From Sphingomonas sp. CCH21-G11 (GTDB lineage Bacteria; Pseudomonadota; Alphaproteobacteria; Sphingomonadales; Sphingomonadaceae): a stretch of 64,000 bases of DNA. Shown piece by piece: positions 54,296 to 63,423 of the stretch (position 1 is its first letter; each line of letters begins with the position of its first letter). The notes beneath the pieces are model-generated. The model worked only from the letters and a program-made list of their open reading frames with translations, had not been told where the DNA came from and searched no databases. Both the position numbers and the translations under genes were made by a program. Where the stretch lies: the NCBI RefSeq assembly GCF_001555965.1, contig NZ_LSHX01000018.1, positions 1 to 64,000 on the forward strand, read 5' to 3'.

Positions 54296-55586
54296 GTCGA
54301 TCGTCGCCCCCGTGCCGACCGGCACCGCCGAACCCGCGATCCGCGCGCCGACCGACTGGACGACGTCGGCGATGCAGCAGCGCATCCGCAGCCGCTATGC
54401 CGCAGAGCGCCGCTTCCGCCTGCTCGGGCTGGCGGCGGTGACCCTCTCCGCCGGATTCCTCGCCTTCCTGCTGATCACCATGCTGATGAACGGCATCGGC
54501 GGCTTTTCGCGGGTCGAGGTGGCGCTTCCCCTCGACCTCGCCGCCGCCGAGCTGAAGGTCACCGCCGACCGCCTCGATGACAAGGGCGCAGACCTCGCGC
54601 TTGCCGGCGCGGGGATCGAGGATGCGACCGCCAACGCCGCGGTCAAGGCGTTCGGTCCGGCGGGGCTCGACATCATTTCGCCCACCGCCTGGCTGGAGGT
54701 ACGCGAGGCGGTGAAGCGCGATCCCACGCTGCTGTCGCGCAAGGCGGCGGTCGACGTACCCGTCGCCTCACCGATCGCCGAGGCCGCCAGCGGGCAGGGC
54801 ACGCCGGAGGCCGAGGCGCTCGTCGCGACGCTCGAACAGCGCGGCGTGCTGACCCGCGGGTTCAACTCGACCTTCCTGACCCAGGCCGACTCGACCGACC
54901 CGACCGCCGTCGGCATCTGGGGCGCGCTCAAGGGGTCGCTGCTGACCATGATCGTCACGCTGCTGATCGCCTTTCCGATCGGCGTGCTGTCCGCGATCTA
55001 CCTCGAGGAATACGCGCCCAAGAACCGCTGGACCGACCTGATCGAGGTGTCGATCAACAATCTTGCCGCGGTGCCCTCGATCATCTTCGGCCTGCTCGGC
55101 CTGGCGGTGTTCCTCGGCACGCTCCACCTGCCGCGCTCGGCCCCGATCGTCGGCGGGCTGACGCTCGCACTGATGATCATGCCGGTGATCGTCATCGCCG
55201 GGCGCAATGCGATCAAGGGCGTGCCGCCGTCGATCCGCGACGCCGCGCTCGGCATCGGCGCCAGCCGCATTCAGGTGGTGTTCCACCATGTCCTGCCGCT
55301 CGCGCTGCCCGGCATCCTGACCGGCACGATCATCGGCATGGCGCGCGCGCTGGGCGAAAGCGCGCCGCTGTTGATGATCGGGATGCGCGCCTTCATCTCG
55401 CAGCCGCCGGGCGGCTTCACCGATCCCGCGACCGTGCTGCCGGTCCAGATCTTCCTGTGGTCGGACCAGATCAGCCGCGGCTTTGTCGAAAAGACCAGCG
55501 CCGCCATCCTGGTGCTGCTGGTCTTCCTGCTCGCGATGAACGCGATCGCCATCTATCTCCGCAACCGATTCGAGACCCGCTGGTAA
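54288..55586 (+). CDS. pstA: Phosphate ABC transporter permease PstA
   Basis: 432 residues. Partner of PstC in the channel. A cytoplasmic N-terminus, a first helix ([20 protein letters not shown], about 46), a long periplasmic insert (residues about 75-200) typical of the alphaproteobacterial form, then the permease core with [20 protein letters not shown] and the coupling loop [20 protein letters not shown] (about 323). The stop overlaps the pstB start (TAATG). Confidence 0.94.
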   Translation: MSKSIVAPVPTGTAEPAIRAPTDWTTSAMQQRIRSRYAAERRFRLLGLAAVTLSAGFLAFLLITMLMNGIGGFSRVEVALPLDLAAAELKVTADRLDDKGADLALAGAGIEDATANAAVKAFGPAGLDIISPTAWLEVREAVKRDPTLLSRKAAVDVPVASPIAEAASGQGTPEAEALVATLEQRGVLTRGFNSTFLTQADSTDPTAVGIWGALKGSLLTMIVTLLIAFPIGVLSAIYLEEYAPKNRWTDLIEVSINNLAAVPSIIFGLLGLAVFLGTLHLPRSAPIVGGLTLALMIMPVIVIAGRNAIKGVPPSIRDAALGIGASRIQVVFHHVLPLALPGILTGTIIGMARALGESAPLLMIGMRAFISQPPGGFTDPATVLPVQIFLWSDQISRGFVEKTSAAILVLLVFLLAMNAIAIYLRNRFETRW

Positions 55587-56392
55587 TGAATGAACTCGCC
55601 ACCCCGCTCGCCGCGCCCGCGCTGCGCAACGCGCCGCACACCAAGATGGCGGCGCGCGACGTCAACGTCCATTACGGGTCGACCCACGCGATCAAGGGCG
55701 TGTCGATCGACATCGACATGGAGAATGTGACCGCGTTCATCGGCCCGTCGGGCTGCGGCAAGTCGACCTTTCTGCGCTGCCTCAACCGCATGAACGACAC
55801 GATCCCGATCGCGCGGGTTGACGGCGAGATCACGCTGGAGGGCGAGAACATCTATTCCCCCGCGATGGACGTGGTGCAACTGCGCGCGCGTGTCGGCATG
55901 GTGTTCCAGAAGCCCAACCCGTTCCCGAAGTCGATTTATGAGAACATCGCCTATGGCCCGCGCATCCATGGCCTGGCCCCGGGCAAGGCCGACATGGACC
56001 GCATCGTCGAACAGTCGCTGCGTCGCGCGGGGTTGTGGGACGAGGTCAAGGACCGGCTGAACGACAGCGGCACCGCGCTGTCGGGCGGCCAGCAACAGCG
56101 GCTGTGCATCGCGCGCGCCATCGCGGTCGATCCCGAAGTCATCCTGATGGACGAGCCCTGTTCGGCGCTCGACCCGATCGCCACCGCCAAGATCGAGGAG
56201 CTGATCCACGAGCTGCGCGGCAAGTACGCGATCGTCATCGTGACGCACAACATGCAGCAGGCCGCGCGGGTGTCGCAGCGGACCGCCTTCTTTCACCTCG
56301 GCAACCTCGTCGAATATGGCGTGACGTCGGAAATCTTCACCAATCCTCGCGAAGAGCGGACCAAGGATTATATCACTGGCCGTTATGGCTAA
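55586..56392 (+). CDS. pstB: Phosphate ABC transporter ATP-binding protein
   Basis: 268 residues. ATPase of the Pst importer. Walker A is [20 protein letters not shown] (about 52-71), the Q-loop is [13 protein letters not shown], the ABC signature is [14 protein letters not shown] (about 165), and Walker B is [18 protein letters not shown]. The His switch is [15 protein letters not shown]. Start at 55586; overlaps phoU by 8 nt. Confidence 0.97.
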   Translation: MNELATPLAAPALRNAPHTKMAARDVNVHYGSTHAIKGVSIDIDMENVTAFIGPSGCGKSTFLRCLNRMNDTIPIARVDGEITLEGENIYSPAMDVVQLRARVGMVFQKPNPFPKSIYENIAYGPRIHGLAPGKADMDRIVEQSLRRAGLWDEVKDRLNDSGTALSGGQQQRLCIARAIAVDPEVILMDEPCSALDPIATAKIEELIHELRGKYAIVIVTHNMQQAARVSQRTAFFHLGNLVEYGVTSEIFTNPREERTKDYITGRYG

Positions 56393-57098
56393 GGCGGGGT
56401 TGCGTAGCGTGAGCGAGCATACGGTCAAGATTTTCGACGACGAGCTGGGCGAGCTGCGCGGGCTGGTCGCGCAGATGGGCGGGCTGGCCGAAGCCGCGAT
56501 CGGCGCGGCGATGGAGGCGCTGGTCCAGCACGACGCCGCTGCCGCGCAGCGCGTCGTCGACGGCGACAAGCGCATCGACGCGCTCGAGCACGAGATCGAG
56601 CGGCTGGTGATCCGTCTGATCGCGCTGCGCGCGCCGATGGCCGACGACCTGCGAGAGATCGTGGCGGCGATGAAGATCGCCGGGGTCATGGAGCGCGTCG
56701 GCGACCATGCCAAGAACATCGCCAAGCGCGTGACCGCGATGGAGGACAACCGCCATATCGAGCCGCTGTCGGTGCTGCCGGCGATGGCGATCGTGGCGAG
56801 CGAGATGCTGCACGACGTGCTCGACGCCTTTGCCGCGCGCGATGCGCAAGCCGCGATGGATGTCTGCGAGCGCGACCGCGCGGTCGACGATTTCTACAAC
56901 AGCATCTTCCGCGCGCTCGTCACCTTCATGATGGAAAATCCAAAGAGCATCAGCCAGGCCGCGCACCTGTTGTTCATCGCCAAGAATCTGGAACGGATCG
57001 GCGATCAGGCGACCAACGTTGCCGAGATGGTCTATTATGCGGCGACCGGCGATCACATGGCCGAACGCGAGCGCATCGAGACGGTCGCCGATCAGTGA
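56385..57098 (+). CDS. phoU: Phosphate-signalling protein PhoU
   Basis: 237 residues, two repeated three-helix bundles, each with a metal-binding E/DxxxD motif: [20 protein letters not shown] (about 101) and [20 protein letters not shown] (about 203). PhoU couples Pst transport state to PhoR and represses the Pho regulon in phosphate-rich cells. Genes pstB-phoU-phoB are contiguous, with 28 bp between phoU and phoB. Confidence 0.95.
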   Translation: MAKAGLRSVSEHTVKIFDDELGELRGLVAQMGGLAEAAIGAAMEALVQHDAAAAQRVVDGDKRIDALEHEIERLVIRLIALRAPMADDLREIVAAMKIAGVMERVGDHAKNIAKRVTAMEDNRHIEPLSVLPAMAIVASEMLHDVLDAFAARDAQAAMDVCERDRAVDDFYNSIFRALVTFMMENPKSISQAAHLLFIAKNLERIGDQATNVAEMVYYAATGDHMAERERIETVADQ

Positions 57099-57126
57099 GC
57101 ACGACCGAAGGACAAGGGTGGAACAT

Positions 57127-57819
57127 ATGGCGCGGGTGAAGATGCTGCTGGTCGAGGACGACGCGGCGCTGGCCGAGCTGCTGATCTGGCATTTCAAGCG
57201 GGAAGATTTCGAGGTCAAGCAGACCCCCGACGGCGAGGAAGCGCTGCTGCTCGCCAAGGAAGCGACGCCCGATATCGTCCTGCTCGACTGGATGGTCGAG
57301 GGGCTTTCAGGGATCGAGGTCTGCCGCCGGCTGCGCCGGATGCCGGAGACCGCCAACGTCCCGATCATCATGCTGACCGCGCGCGGCGAAGAGGAGGACC
57401 GGGTCCGTGGCCTCGAAACCGGCGCGGACGATTACGTCACCAAGCCGTTTTCGCCGCGCGAGCTGGTCGCGCGCGTCGGCGCGGTGCTGCGTCGCGTCCG
57501 TCCCGCGCTGGCGGGAGAGCAGCTGACCTATGCCGATATCGAGATGGACACGGTCGGCCACAAGGTCCGGCGCGGCGGCGAAGTCGTGCCGCTCGGTCCC
57601 ACCGAATTCCGGTTGCTCAAGCATTTCCTCGAGCATCCGGGCTGGGTGTTCAGCCGCGAGCGCCTGCTCGACGCGGTGTGGGGGCATGACAGCGACATCG
57701 AAAGCCGCACCGTCGACGTGCATATCCGCCGGCTGCGCAAGGCGATCAACCGCGGCAACCGGCCCGACATCATCCGCACCGTCCGCTCCGCCGGCTACGC
57801 GCTCGATTCGGGCGCCTGA
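57127..57819 (+). CDS. phoB: Phosphate-regulon response regulator PhoB
   Basis: 230 residues. Receiver domain with acidic pocket KMLLVEDDAALAELL, the phosphoacceptor Asp54 in DIVLLDWMVEGLSGIEV, and TARGEEEDRVRGLETGADDY. The C-terminal OmpR-type winged helix has GPTEFRLLKHFLEHPGWVFS (about 158) and SRTVDVHIRRLRKAI (about 197). ATG at 57127 is preceded by AAGGGTGG. It ends the cassette and would bind the Pho box at 51712-51740. A 98-bp repeat follows. Confidence 0.95.
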   Translation: MARVKMLLVEDDAALAELLIWHFKREDFEVKQTPDGEEALLLAKEATPDIVLLDWMVEGLSGIEVCRRLRRMPETANVPIIMLTARGEEEDRVRGLETGADDYVTKPFSPRELVARVGAVLRRVRPALAGEQLTYADIEMDTVGHKVRRGGEVVPLGPTEFRLLKHFLEHPGWVFSRERLLDAVWGHDSDIESRTVDVHIRRLRKAINRGNRPDIIRTVRSAGYALDSGA

Positions 57820-57862
57820 GCGCCAGCAGGTGCCGCTGGGTCGGGCGTCGGAAGCACCAAAC

Positions 57863-57960
57863 CCGCTCATCCTGAGTAGGGGCTGAGCTTGGCGAAGCCT
57901 GTCCTGAGCGCCTGTCTTGGCAGGCAGTCGAAGGGCTCAGCGGCTACCCAGGATGAGCGG
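57863..57960. repeat. 98-bp inverted-repeat element, copy 2
   Basis: The arms CCGCTCATCCTGAGTAG (57863-57879) and CTACCCAGGATGAGCGG (ending 57960) are inverted with one mismatch. The inside carries GCTTGGCGAAGCCTGTCCTG and GTCGAAGGGCTCAGCGG as in the copy at 33031-33126, but the nested hairpin is different (GCCTGTCTTGGCAGGC). It begins 44 bp after the phoB stop and may end the Pho transcript. Confidence 0.9.
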
Positions 57961-58063
57961 GTCAATGGGGTGCGATCAGACCATGAGGGATAAAATTCCC
58001 GCGCGGATCGTTCCTCCTTTCGCGTGCGCTCGATTGCGCGCCTGTATGCGTAGGAGGAACACC

Positions 58064-58465
58064 ATGAAACTCATCGCCCTTGCCGCGGCGCTTGCGGTCA
58101 GTGCGCCCGCGTTGGCGCAGACCATGCCGCAGACCCCCACCCAACAGCCGACGACACCGACTGCCCCCGCTCCAGACGCGGGGATGACCGCGCCCGCGCA
58201 GGAGCCGATGGCCCAGCAGCCGATGAACGGCCCGACCGCATCAACATCGCCGATGACGCCCGCACCCGCCGCCGATGCGGCCGATCCGGCAGGCGGCTAT
58301 ATGCCGTCCGGCCCGGCGCTGCAGGGCACGCCTCAACCGGGCGCGAAGGTGATCGTGCAGCAGTCGGTCAGCCCCGACCAGGCGTTCCCCGCGCCCGCCC
58401 CGATGGAGAAATATCCGCTGTGCAAGCGCGGCCAGTACGACAATTGCCGCCAGCGTGGCGGCTGA
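58064..58465 (+). CDS. Small secreted Pro/Gln-rich protein
   Basis: 133 residues. Clear signal peptide (MKLIALAAALAVSAPALAQ) preceded by an excellent ribosome-binding site, TAGGAGGAACACC. The mature chain is low-complexity in Pro, Thr, Gln and Ala (residues 20-110) and ends with YPLCKRGQYDNCRQRGG, which places two cysteines six residues apart; similar C-terminal Cys motifs occur in small sphingomonad exported proteins. Function unknown. It stands alone, with a strong hairpin 25 bp after the stop. Confidence 0.78.
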   Translation: MKLIALAAALAVSAPALAQTMPQTPTQQPTTPTAPAPDAGMTAPAQEPMAQQPMNGPTASTSPMTPAPAADAADPAGGYMPSGPALQGTPQPGAKVIVQQSVSPDQAFPAPAPMEKYPLCKRGQYDNCRQRGG

Positions 58466-58489
58466 TTGCCGGCCCCGGATGCGTGGTTC

Positions 58490-58522
58490 GGATGCACGGC
58501 CCGGATGCCGGGCCGTGCATCC
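58490..58522 (+). terminator. Perfect hairpin after the secreted-protein gene
   Basis: A 15-bp perfect stem, GGATGCACGGCCCGG (58490-58504) and CCGGGCCGTGCATCC (58508-58522), with a three-base loop. No T-run follows. It is placed as a terminator for the small secreted protein. Confidence 0.7.
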
Positions 58523-58596
58523 CGTAACGGATTTGACGAACCGCCTGCCTCACGTCACCACTCGCGCCAACTGAACTGCGCGAGAGGACGACGCCC

Positions 58597-59496
58597 ATGA
58601 CCATCCGTTTCGACAACCAGGTTGCCATCGTCACCGGGGCGGGCGGCGGCCTGGGGCGCGCCTATGCGCTCGAACTGGCGCGGCGCGGCGCGAAGGTGGT
58701 CGTCAACGATCTCGGCGTGGCGCGTGACGGCACTGGGCACAGCGACGCCGCGCTGAAGGTGGTCGAGGAGATCGTCGCGCTGGGCGGCGAAGCGATCGCG
58801 AACGGGGGCAGCGTCACCGATTACGACCAGATGGCCGCGATGGTCGCCGAAACCTGCGACCGCTGGGGCGGCGTCCACATCCTGATCAACAACGCCGGCG
58901 TCTTGCGCGACAAGAGCTTCGCCAAGATGGAGCCGGCCGATTTTCGCTTCGTCGTCGACGTGCACCTGAACGGTTCGGCGCATTGCACCAAGGCGGTGTG
59001 GGAAACGATGCGCGCGCAGAATTACGGCCGCATCCTGATGACCGCGTCGTCGACCGGCCTGTTCGGCAATTTCGGCCAGGCGAATTACGGCGCCGCCAAG
59101 CTCGGCCTCGCCGGCCTGACCAAGACGCTCTATCTCGAAGGGGCGAAGAACAACATCCGCGTCAACACGATCGCGCCCGTTGCGGGCACGCGCATGACCC
59201 AGGACATTTTTCCCGAAGCCGCGTTCGACGCGTTCAACCCAGACGCCGTTGTCCCCGCCGCGCTCTATCTGGTCAGCCAGGATGCGCCGACCAACGCGAT
59301 CGTCGGCGCGGGCGCGGGCGTGTTCCAGGCGAGTTATGTCACGCTCACCCGCGGCATCAGGCTGGCGGGCGAAGATCTGACCCCCGAGGGCGTCGCCGCG
59401 CACTGGGGTGCGATCACCGACCGCACGGGCGAGATCGTGCCCCAGTCGGGCAGCGAGCAGGCGCAGTCGATCTTTGCGCGGCTGGCGGGCAATTGA
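58597..59496 (+). CDS. SDR-family oxidoreductase, (3R)-hydroxyacyl-CoA dehydrogenase-like
   Basis: 299 residues. The Rossmann motif is VAIVTGAGGGLGRAYALELA (9-28); NNAGVLRDKSFAKM (about 97) and the catalytic Ser...Tyr-x3-Lys in ASSTGLFGNFGQANYGAAKL (about 151) are intact. The N-terminal VVVNDLGVARDGTGHSDAA is characteristic of the MFE-2 type hydroxyacyl-CoA dehydrogenase of peroxisomal-type beta-oxidation. It probably acts in acyl-CoA metabolism, though the substrate is not fixed by sequence. No partner hydratase or thiolase is adjacent. Confidence 0.88.
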   Translation: MTIRFDNQVAIVTGAGGGLGRAYALELARRGAKVVVNDLGVARDGTGHSDAALKVVEEIVALGGEAIANGGSVTDYDQMAAMVAETCDRWGGVHILINNAGVLRDKSFAKMEPADFRFVVDVHLNGSAHCTKAVWETMRAQNYGRILMTASSTGLFGNFGQANYGAAKLGLAGLTKTLYLEGAKNNIRVNTIAPVAGTRMTQDIFPEAAFDAFNPDAVVPAALYLVSQDAPTNAIVGAGAGVFQASYVTLTRGIRLAGEDLTPEGVAAHWGAITDRTGEIVPQSGSEQAQSIFARLAGN

Positions 59497-59533
59497 GGGT
59501 CCGGCCAGGAAAAAAAGCCCGGCCACCTTCTCA

Positions 59534-59566
59534 TCGTCACCCCGGCCTTGTGCCGGGGGGCGACAG
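59534..59566. repeat. REP-like single hairpin
   Basis: TCGTCACCCCGGCCTTGTGC followed by CGGGGGGCGACA: arms CCCCGGC and GCCGGGG with a short loop, bounded by GTC and GAC. It resembles half of the paired elements at 9911-9993 and 25624-25703. It sits 40 bp after the SDR gene and could terminate it. Confidence 0.7.
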
Positions 59567-59652
59567 AAGAACTTGGCTGAAGTTCGTGAAAGCCTCCATT
59601 TTCCGCTTAGACTCAGCATATGCGGCCAAAACCTTCGCCCGCACGAGCTGTA

Positions 59653-59681
59653 TTGCCTGATTAAGACACCTCTGGCATGAT
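59653..59681 (+). promoter_or_regulatory. Candidate promoter of the 59711 membrane-protein gene
   Basis: TTGCCT (59653-59658) and CATGAT (59676-59681) are separated by 17 bp. The pair is in the 214-bp gap before the gene. The GAAGGAGGAAGAGG ribosome-binding site lies directly before the ATG at 59711. The -10 match is only moderate. Confidence 0.4.
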
Positions 59682-59710
59682 CGCTTCCGCACACGAAGGA
59701 GGAAGAGGCC

Positions 59711-60742
59711 ATGTACAGCGAGTCCGATCTGGACAATGCCGTGGAGGCGGGGGTGGTCCCGCGCGAAACGGCGACCGCGTTTCGCAACCATGTCGCGTCG
59801 CTGCGGCTGGCGCCGACCGTCGATGAAGAACATTTCCGGCTGCTGACCGGTTTCAACGATATCTTCGTCGCCATCGCCCTTGTGCTGGTCCTGTTCGCGA
59901 TCGGTCAGGTCGGCCAGTCGATCACGCCGGCGCTCGGCGGGGTCGGCGTGGCGGGCGCGGCGTGGTTCCTGGCCGAATATTTCACGCGCAAACGGCGCAT
60001 GGCGCTGCCCAGCATTCTGCTGCTGCTCGCCTTTGCCGGCGGGGTCGGCGGTGCGCTGGTCGGCGCGCTGGCCACGCTCAACCCCGACCTGCCCGACCGC
60101 CTCGACGCGGCGATCGGGGCGGGCATCGCGCTGATCACGGCTGGTGCGACCTACATCCATTGGCGGCGCTTCATGGTGCCGATCACGGTCGCCGCCGGTG
60201 CGGTCGCGCTGGCCGCCACCGCGATCGGGCTGGTTTTCTCGGCATTTCCGGACATGGGCGCGCGCGCCTGGCCGCTCGTCCTGATCGGCGGCCTTGCGAT
60301 CTTCGCGCTGGCGATGCGCTGGGACATGAGCGACCGCGAACGCCGCACCCGCCGTTCCGACGTCGCGTTCTGGCTGCATCTCGCCGCCGCGCCGATGATC
60401 GCGCATCCGATCTTCCAGATGCTGGGCGTGTTCGACGGCGATGTCGGCGTGCCCGTCGCCATGATCGTGTTCGCGCTCTACATCCTGTTCGCGATCGTCG
60501 CGCTCGCCGTCGACCGCCGCGCGCTGCTCGTCTCGTCGCTCGCCTATGTGCTGTATGCGCTCTACGCGTTGTTCCGCAGCGCGGGCGCGGTCGAGCTGGG
60601 TACCGCGTTCACCGGGCTGGTGATCGGGTCGGCGCTGCTCACCCTGTCCGCATTCTGGCAGCCGATGCGGCGGCTGGTGGTCGCCCGGCTGGGCAGCCTG
60701 AGCCACACCCTGCCACCCACCCAGATGCCGGCGCGCGCCTGA
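59711..60742 (+). CDS. Integral membrane protein with eight to nine helices, unknown function
   Basis: 343 residues. A soluble N-terminus (MYSESDLDNAVEAGVVPRET) of about 50 residues, then repeated hydrophobic segments: DIFVAIALVLVLFAIGQVGQ, SILLLLAFAGGVGGALVGAL, WPLVLIGGLAIFALAMRW, MIVFALYILFAIVALAVD. The N-terminal region resembles DUF2157-type membrane proteins, but the match is weak. The start has a strong GGAGGAAGAGG site. It stands alone on the plus strand facing the cysE/DUF2794 pair. No transport or enzymatic motif is apparent. Confidence 0.75.
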   Translation: MYSESDLDNAVEAGVVPRETATAFRNHVASLRLAPTVDEEHFRLLTGFNDIFVAIALVLVLFAIGQVGQSITPALGGVGVAGAAWFLAEYFTRKRRMALPSILLLLAFAGGVGGALVGALATLNPDLPDRLDAAIGAGIALITAGATYIHWRRFMVPITVAAGAVALAATAIGLVFSAFPDMGARAWPLVLIGGLAIFALAMRWDMSDRERRTRRSDVAFWLHLAAAPMIAHPIFQMLGVFDGDVGVPVAMIVFALYILFAIVALAVDRRALLVSSLAYVLYALYALFRSAGAVELGTAFTGLVIGSALLTLSAFWQPMRRLVVARLGSLSHTLPPTQMPARA

Positions 60743-60790
60743 ACGCGCGATCATCGGGTGTTGCTCGCGGGCTGATCGGCGACGTGCCGG

Positions 60791-61132
60791 TCAGCCCGCG
60801 ACCAGTTTGACCAGTCGCCGCTCGATCGGTGCCAGCACCGGGCCCAGTTCGTGCCCGCGCTTCAGCACCGCGCCACCTTCGGCGATCAGCGCCCATTGTC
60901 CCTGGCGCTGGCGCAGCGCCGGACGCTTCTCGATCCGGAATTCAGGGCGTTCGGCGGCGCGGCGAAAGGCGGCGAACATCGCCACCTCCGCATCGAGCCG
61001 CATCGCATAGTCGCGCCAATGGCCGGCCGCGACCATCCGACCATAGAGATCGAGGATGCGGGCAAGCTCGGCGCGTTCGAACCCGACCTGCCCGGGCACC
61101 CGCGCGGCGGGAAACGGCGTGACGATTCCCAT
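60791..61132 (-). CDS. DUF2794 family protein
   Basis: 113 residues. Small soluble protein with no known function, conserved in alphaproteobacteria: ARVPGQVGFERAELARILDL near the N-terminus, then GRMVAAGHWRDYAMRLDAEV and ALRQRQGQWALIAEGGAVLK. The start overlaps the cysE stop (TGATG), so it is translated with cysE. This linkage is a hint, not proof, of a role near cysteine synthesis. Confidence 0.85.
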   Translation of the reverse strand: MGIVTPFPAARVPGQVGFERAELARILDLYGRMVAAGHWRDYAMRLDAEVAMFAAFRRAAERPEFRIEKRPALRQRQGQWALIAEGGAVLKRGHELGPVLAPIERRLVKLVAG

Positions 61133-61818
61133 CAGCCGTGGTCGCGCCGCTCCGCCTGGCCGCGTTCGGCCATCGCTTCGTCCAGCCGCTTGCGCAGCGT
61201 CTCGATCTCGCAGCGCAACAGTTCCAGCTTTTGCGTCTGGGGATCGTACATTTCGCTGCACGGCGTGCCGTACGGCATGAAGTCGCGCTGATAGGTCGCC
61301 GCTTCGACCAGGGTCGGCTTGGCCGGAATGCCGACCATCGTCGCGCCTTCGGGCACGTCCTTGGTCACGACCGCATTGGCCCCGATTCGCGCGCGCGCGC
61401 CGACCGTGATCGGCCCCAGGACCTGTGCGCCCGCCCCGATGATCGCGCCGTCGAGGATGGTCGGATGGCGCTTGCCGCCCTCGCCGGCGACCGGGTTGGC
61501 ACCGCCCAGCGTGACGTTCTGGTACATGGTGACGTCGTCGCCGATCTCGGCGGTTTCGCCGATCACGCTGAACCCGTGTTCGATGAAGAAATTGCGGCCG
61601 ATCGTCGCGCCGGGATGGATATCGATCGCGGTCAGAAAGCGGGAAAAATGATTGACCACCCGCGCCAGGAAAAACAGCCGGGCGCGATACAGGCGGTGCG
61701 CGACGCGGTGCAGCGCCATCGCCCACACGCCCGGATACAGCAGGATTTCGGCCCGGGATCGCGGCGCCGGATCGCGGGCCTTGATCGATTCCAGATACTC
61801 GCTCAACCGCCGCAACAT
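61132..61818 (-). CDS. cysE: Serine O-acetyltransferase
   Basis: 228 residues. Makes O-acetylserine for cysteine synthesis. An N-terminal helical region ([20 protein letters not shown]) is followed by a left-handed beta-helix with hexapeptide repeats: [20 protein letters not shown] (catalytic His), YQNVTLGG, and [22 protein letters not shown]-terminal coiled tail ([20 protein letters not shown]) is added. ATG at 61818 is preferred over the upstream start at 61896, whose extension looks non-coding. It is divergent from the TauE/SafE gene. Confidence 0.93.
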   Translation of the reverse strand: MLRRLSEYLESIKARDPAPRSRAEILLYPGVWAMALHRVAHRLYRARLFFLARVVNHFSRFLTAIDIHPGATIGRNFFIEHGFSVIGETAEIGDDVTMYQNVTLGGANPVAGEGGKRHPTILDGAIIGAGAQVLGPITVGARARIGANAVVTKDVPEGATMVGIPAKPTLVEAATYQRDFMPYGTPCSEMYDPQTQKLELLRCEIETLRKRLDEAMAERGQAERRDHG

Positions 61819-61977
61819 GGCGCGTCCCCCTGTTCGATCCGCTAATTTAGGCGTGCAGTCGCCCGATTTCCAGACACATGGCGGCATGGCTTGCACGCAC
61901 TAAACTCGATCTATGTTGTCGGGTATGGCAGTTTCGGGAAGAAGCGCACGGTTGGTGCCGGAAGGATGGCGGTGTTG

Positions 61978-62730
61978 ATGGGATTTGACATTGCCGGCCT
62001 CCTTCCCTTCATCGCGGTCGGCTTTGCCGCGCAGATGGTCGACGGCGCGCTGGGCATGGCGTTCGGCGCGATTTCGACGACGCTGATGGTCAGCCTGCTC
62101 GGGGTGCCGCCGTCGCGCGCCTCTTCGGCCGTCCATCTGGTCGAAATGTTCACGACCGCTGCGTCGGGTATCAGCCATATCGTCCAGCGCAACGTCGACT
62201 GGCGCCTGTTTGCCCGGCTGGTCATTCCGGGCGTGGTGGGCGGGGTGATCGGCGCCTATGTGCTGGTCAAGGTCGGCTCGGGGGCGCGGCCGTTCGTCAT
62301 GGCCTATCTTGCCGGGATCGGCCTCTACCTGATCTTCCGTGCCTTTGGCGCGCCGCCCCGGCCACGCCAGCCGCGCGTCATCGCGCCGCTCGGGCTGGTC
62401 GGCGGCTTTCTGGACGCGGCGGGCGGCGGCGGATGGGGGCCGGTGGTCACGTCCAACCTGCTGGTTCAGGGCGCGAGCCCGCGCATGACGATCGGCACCG
62501 TCAACACGGCGGAGTTCGTGCTCACCACCGCGATCTCGATCACCTTCCTGATCACGCTGGGGATCGAGGCGTTCACCCAGGCGACGATCGGCGTGATGAT
62601 CGGCGGGATCGCGGCGGCGCCGCTGGGGGCGATGCTGGTCAAGCGCGTCCGCCCGCGCTTCCTGCTCGGGCTGGTCGGCGTCGTCCTGACCGCCACCAGT
62701 GCGCTCAGCCTCTACGCCGCCCTCGCCTGA
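61978..62730 (+). CDS. TauE/SafE-family membrane permease
   Basis: 250 residues, about seven membrane segments, with the paired half-domain signature of the family: GFAAQMVDGALGMAFGAIST (about 14) and GLVGGFLDAAGGGGWGPVVT (about 138). It transports sulfite, sulfonates or other small anions. ATG at 61978 is chosen; ATG at 61966 has its Shine-Dalgarno-like GGAAGG immediately adjacent, too close for use. It diverges from cysE, which fits a role in sulfur supply, though other anions are possible. Confidence 0.85.
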   Translation: MGFDIAGLLPFIAVGFAAQMVDGALGMAFGAISTTLMVSLLGVPPSRASSAVHLVEMFTTAASGISHIVQRNVDWRLFARLVIPGVVGGVIGAYVLVKVGSGARPFVMAYLAGIGLYLIFRAFGAPPRPRQPRVIAPLGLVGGFLDAAGGGGWGPVVTSNLLVQGASPRMTIGTVNTAEFVLTTAISITFLITLGIEAFTQATIGVMIGGIAAAPLGAMLVKRVRPRFLLGLVGVVLTATSALSLYAALA

Positions 62731-62743
62731 CCGATTCCGACGT

Positions 62744-63265
62744 TCAGACCGCGACGGCGTGAACCGTCGCGACCGCCTTCATGACGGAGGCGATGCGCAC
62801 CGCATTCTGGATCGTCTCCGCGGTCGTGCCGGCGCGCTTCAGCACCTGCTCGTGCGCGTCGATGCACTTGCCGCAGCCGTTCATGGCACTGACCGCCAGG
62901 CTGAACAGCTCGAAATCGACCTTGTCGATCCCCGGCGCGCCGATGACGTTCATGCGCAGCCGCGCGGGCAGGTTGGCATATTCCTGGTTCCCGGCGAGGT
63001 GAGTGAACCGGTAATAGACGTTGTTCATCGCCATCACCGCCGCCGCGGCCCGCGCGGCATTGGCCGCCTCGGGGGTCAGCTTGCCGGCCGCCTCGGCCTC
63101 GGTCGCGTCGACCAGCGGCTTGTGTCCGCTGCCATGGGCGCAAGCCAGCAACAGGCCGTATTTCTTCTGATCGTCGAGCGTCGCCTCGTTCAGCAGGGAT
63201 CCGACATTCAGGCGGATGTCCTTGGCGAAATCGGGCAGCGTCGCGGCAAAATCCTTGAGCGACAT
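62744..63265 (-). CDS. ahpD: Alkylhydroperoxidase AhpD-type (carboxymuconolactone decarboxylase family)
   Basis: 173 residues, all-helical. The redox-active CxxC is in AMNGCGKCIDAHEQVLKRAG (about 126-145) with the catalytic His three residues after the second Cys. The N-terminal LNVGSLLNEATLDDQKKYGL and AMNNVYYRFTHLAGNQEYAN are typical of AhpD, which reduces the peroxiredoxin AhpC. It is 158 bp downstream of ahpC on the same strand, with a hairpin in between. Confidence 0.93.
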   Translation of the reverse strand: MSLKDFAATLPDFAKDIRLNVGSLLNEATLDDQKKYGLLLACAHGSGHKPLVDATEAEAAGKLTPEAANAARAAAAVMAMNNVYYRFTHLAGNQEYANLPARLRMNVIGAPGIDKVDFELFSLAVSAMNGCGKCIDAHEQVLKRAGTTAETIQNAVRIASVMKAVATVHAVAV

Positions 63266-63357
63266 CGGTCAGTCTCCGGTCAAATGACTCCCGCGCCCGG
63301 CAACGTCGGTGCCGGGACGGGAAGCGGTAAGGGACGATAGCTGGAAAGGGTAAAGCA

Positions 63358-63403
63358 GGGCGCGACCCGGCGGGAGGGAGGAGGAGCCGGCCGGATCGCG
63401 CCC
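63358..63403 (-). terminator. Hairpin between ahpC and ahpD
   Basis: GGGCGCGA (63358-63365) pairs with TCGCGCCC (63396-63403), and the inner CCGGCGGGAGG and CCGGCCGG add stem. It lies just 20 bp downstream of the ahpC stop. It could act as a partial terminator or an mRNA stabiliser that makes ahpC more abundant than ahpD. No T-run follows in the minus direction. Confidence 0.6.
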
Positions 63404-63423
63404 TTTGGCAGGGGTAGGAACGC

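Noticed and set aside
52820..54385. Minus-strand open frame of about 521 codons over pstC
   Set aside because: Complementary to the confident PstC gene; composition typical of shadow frames.
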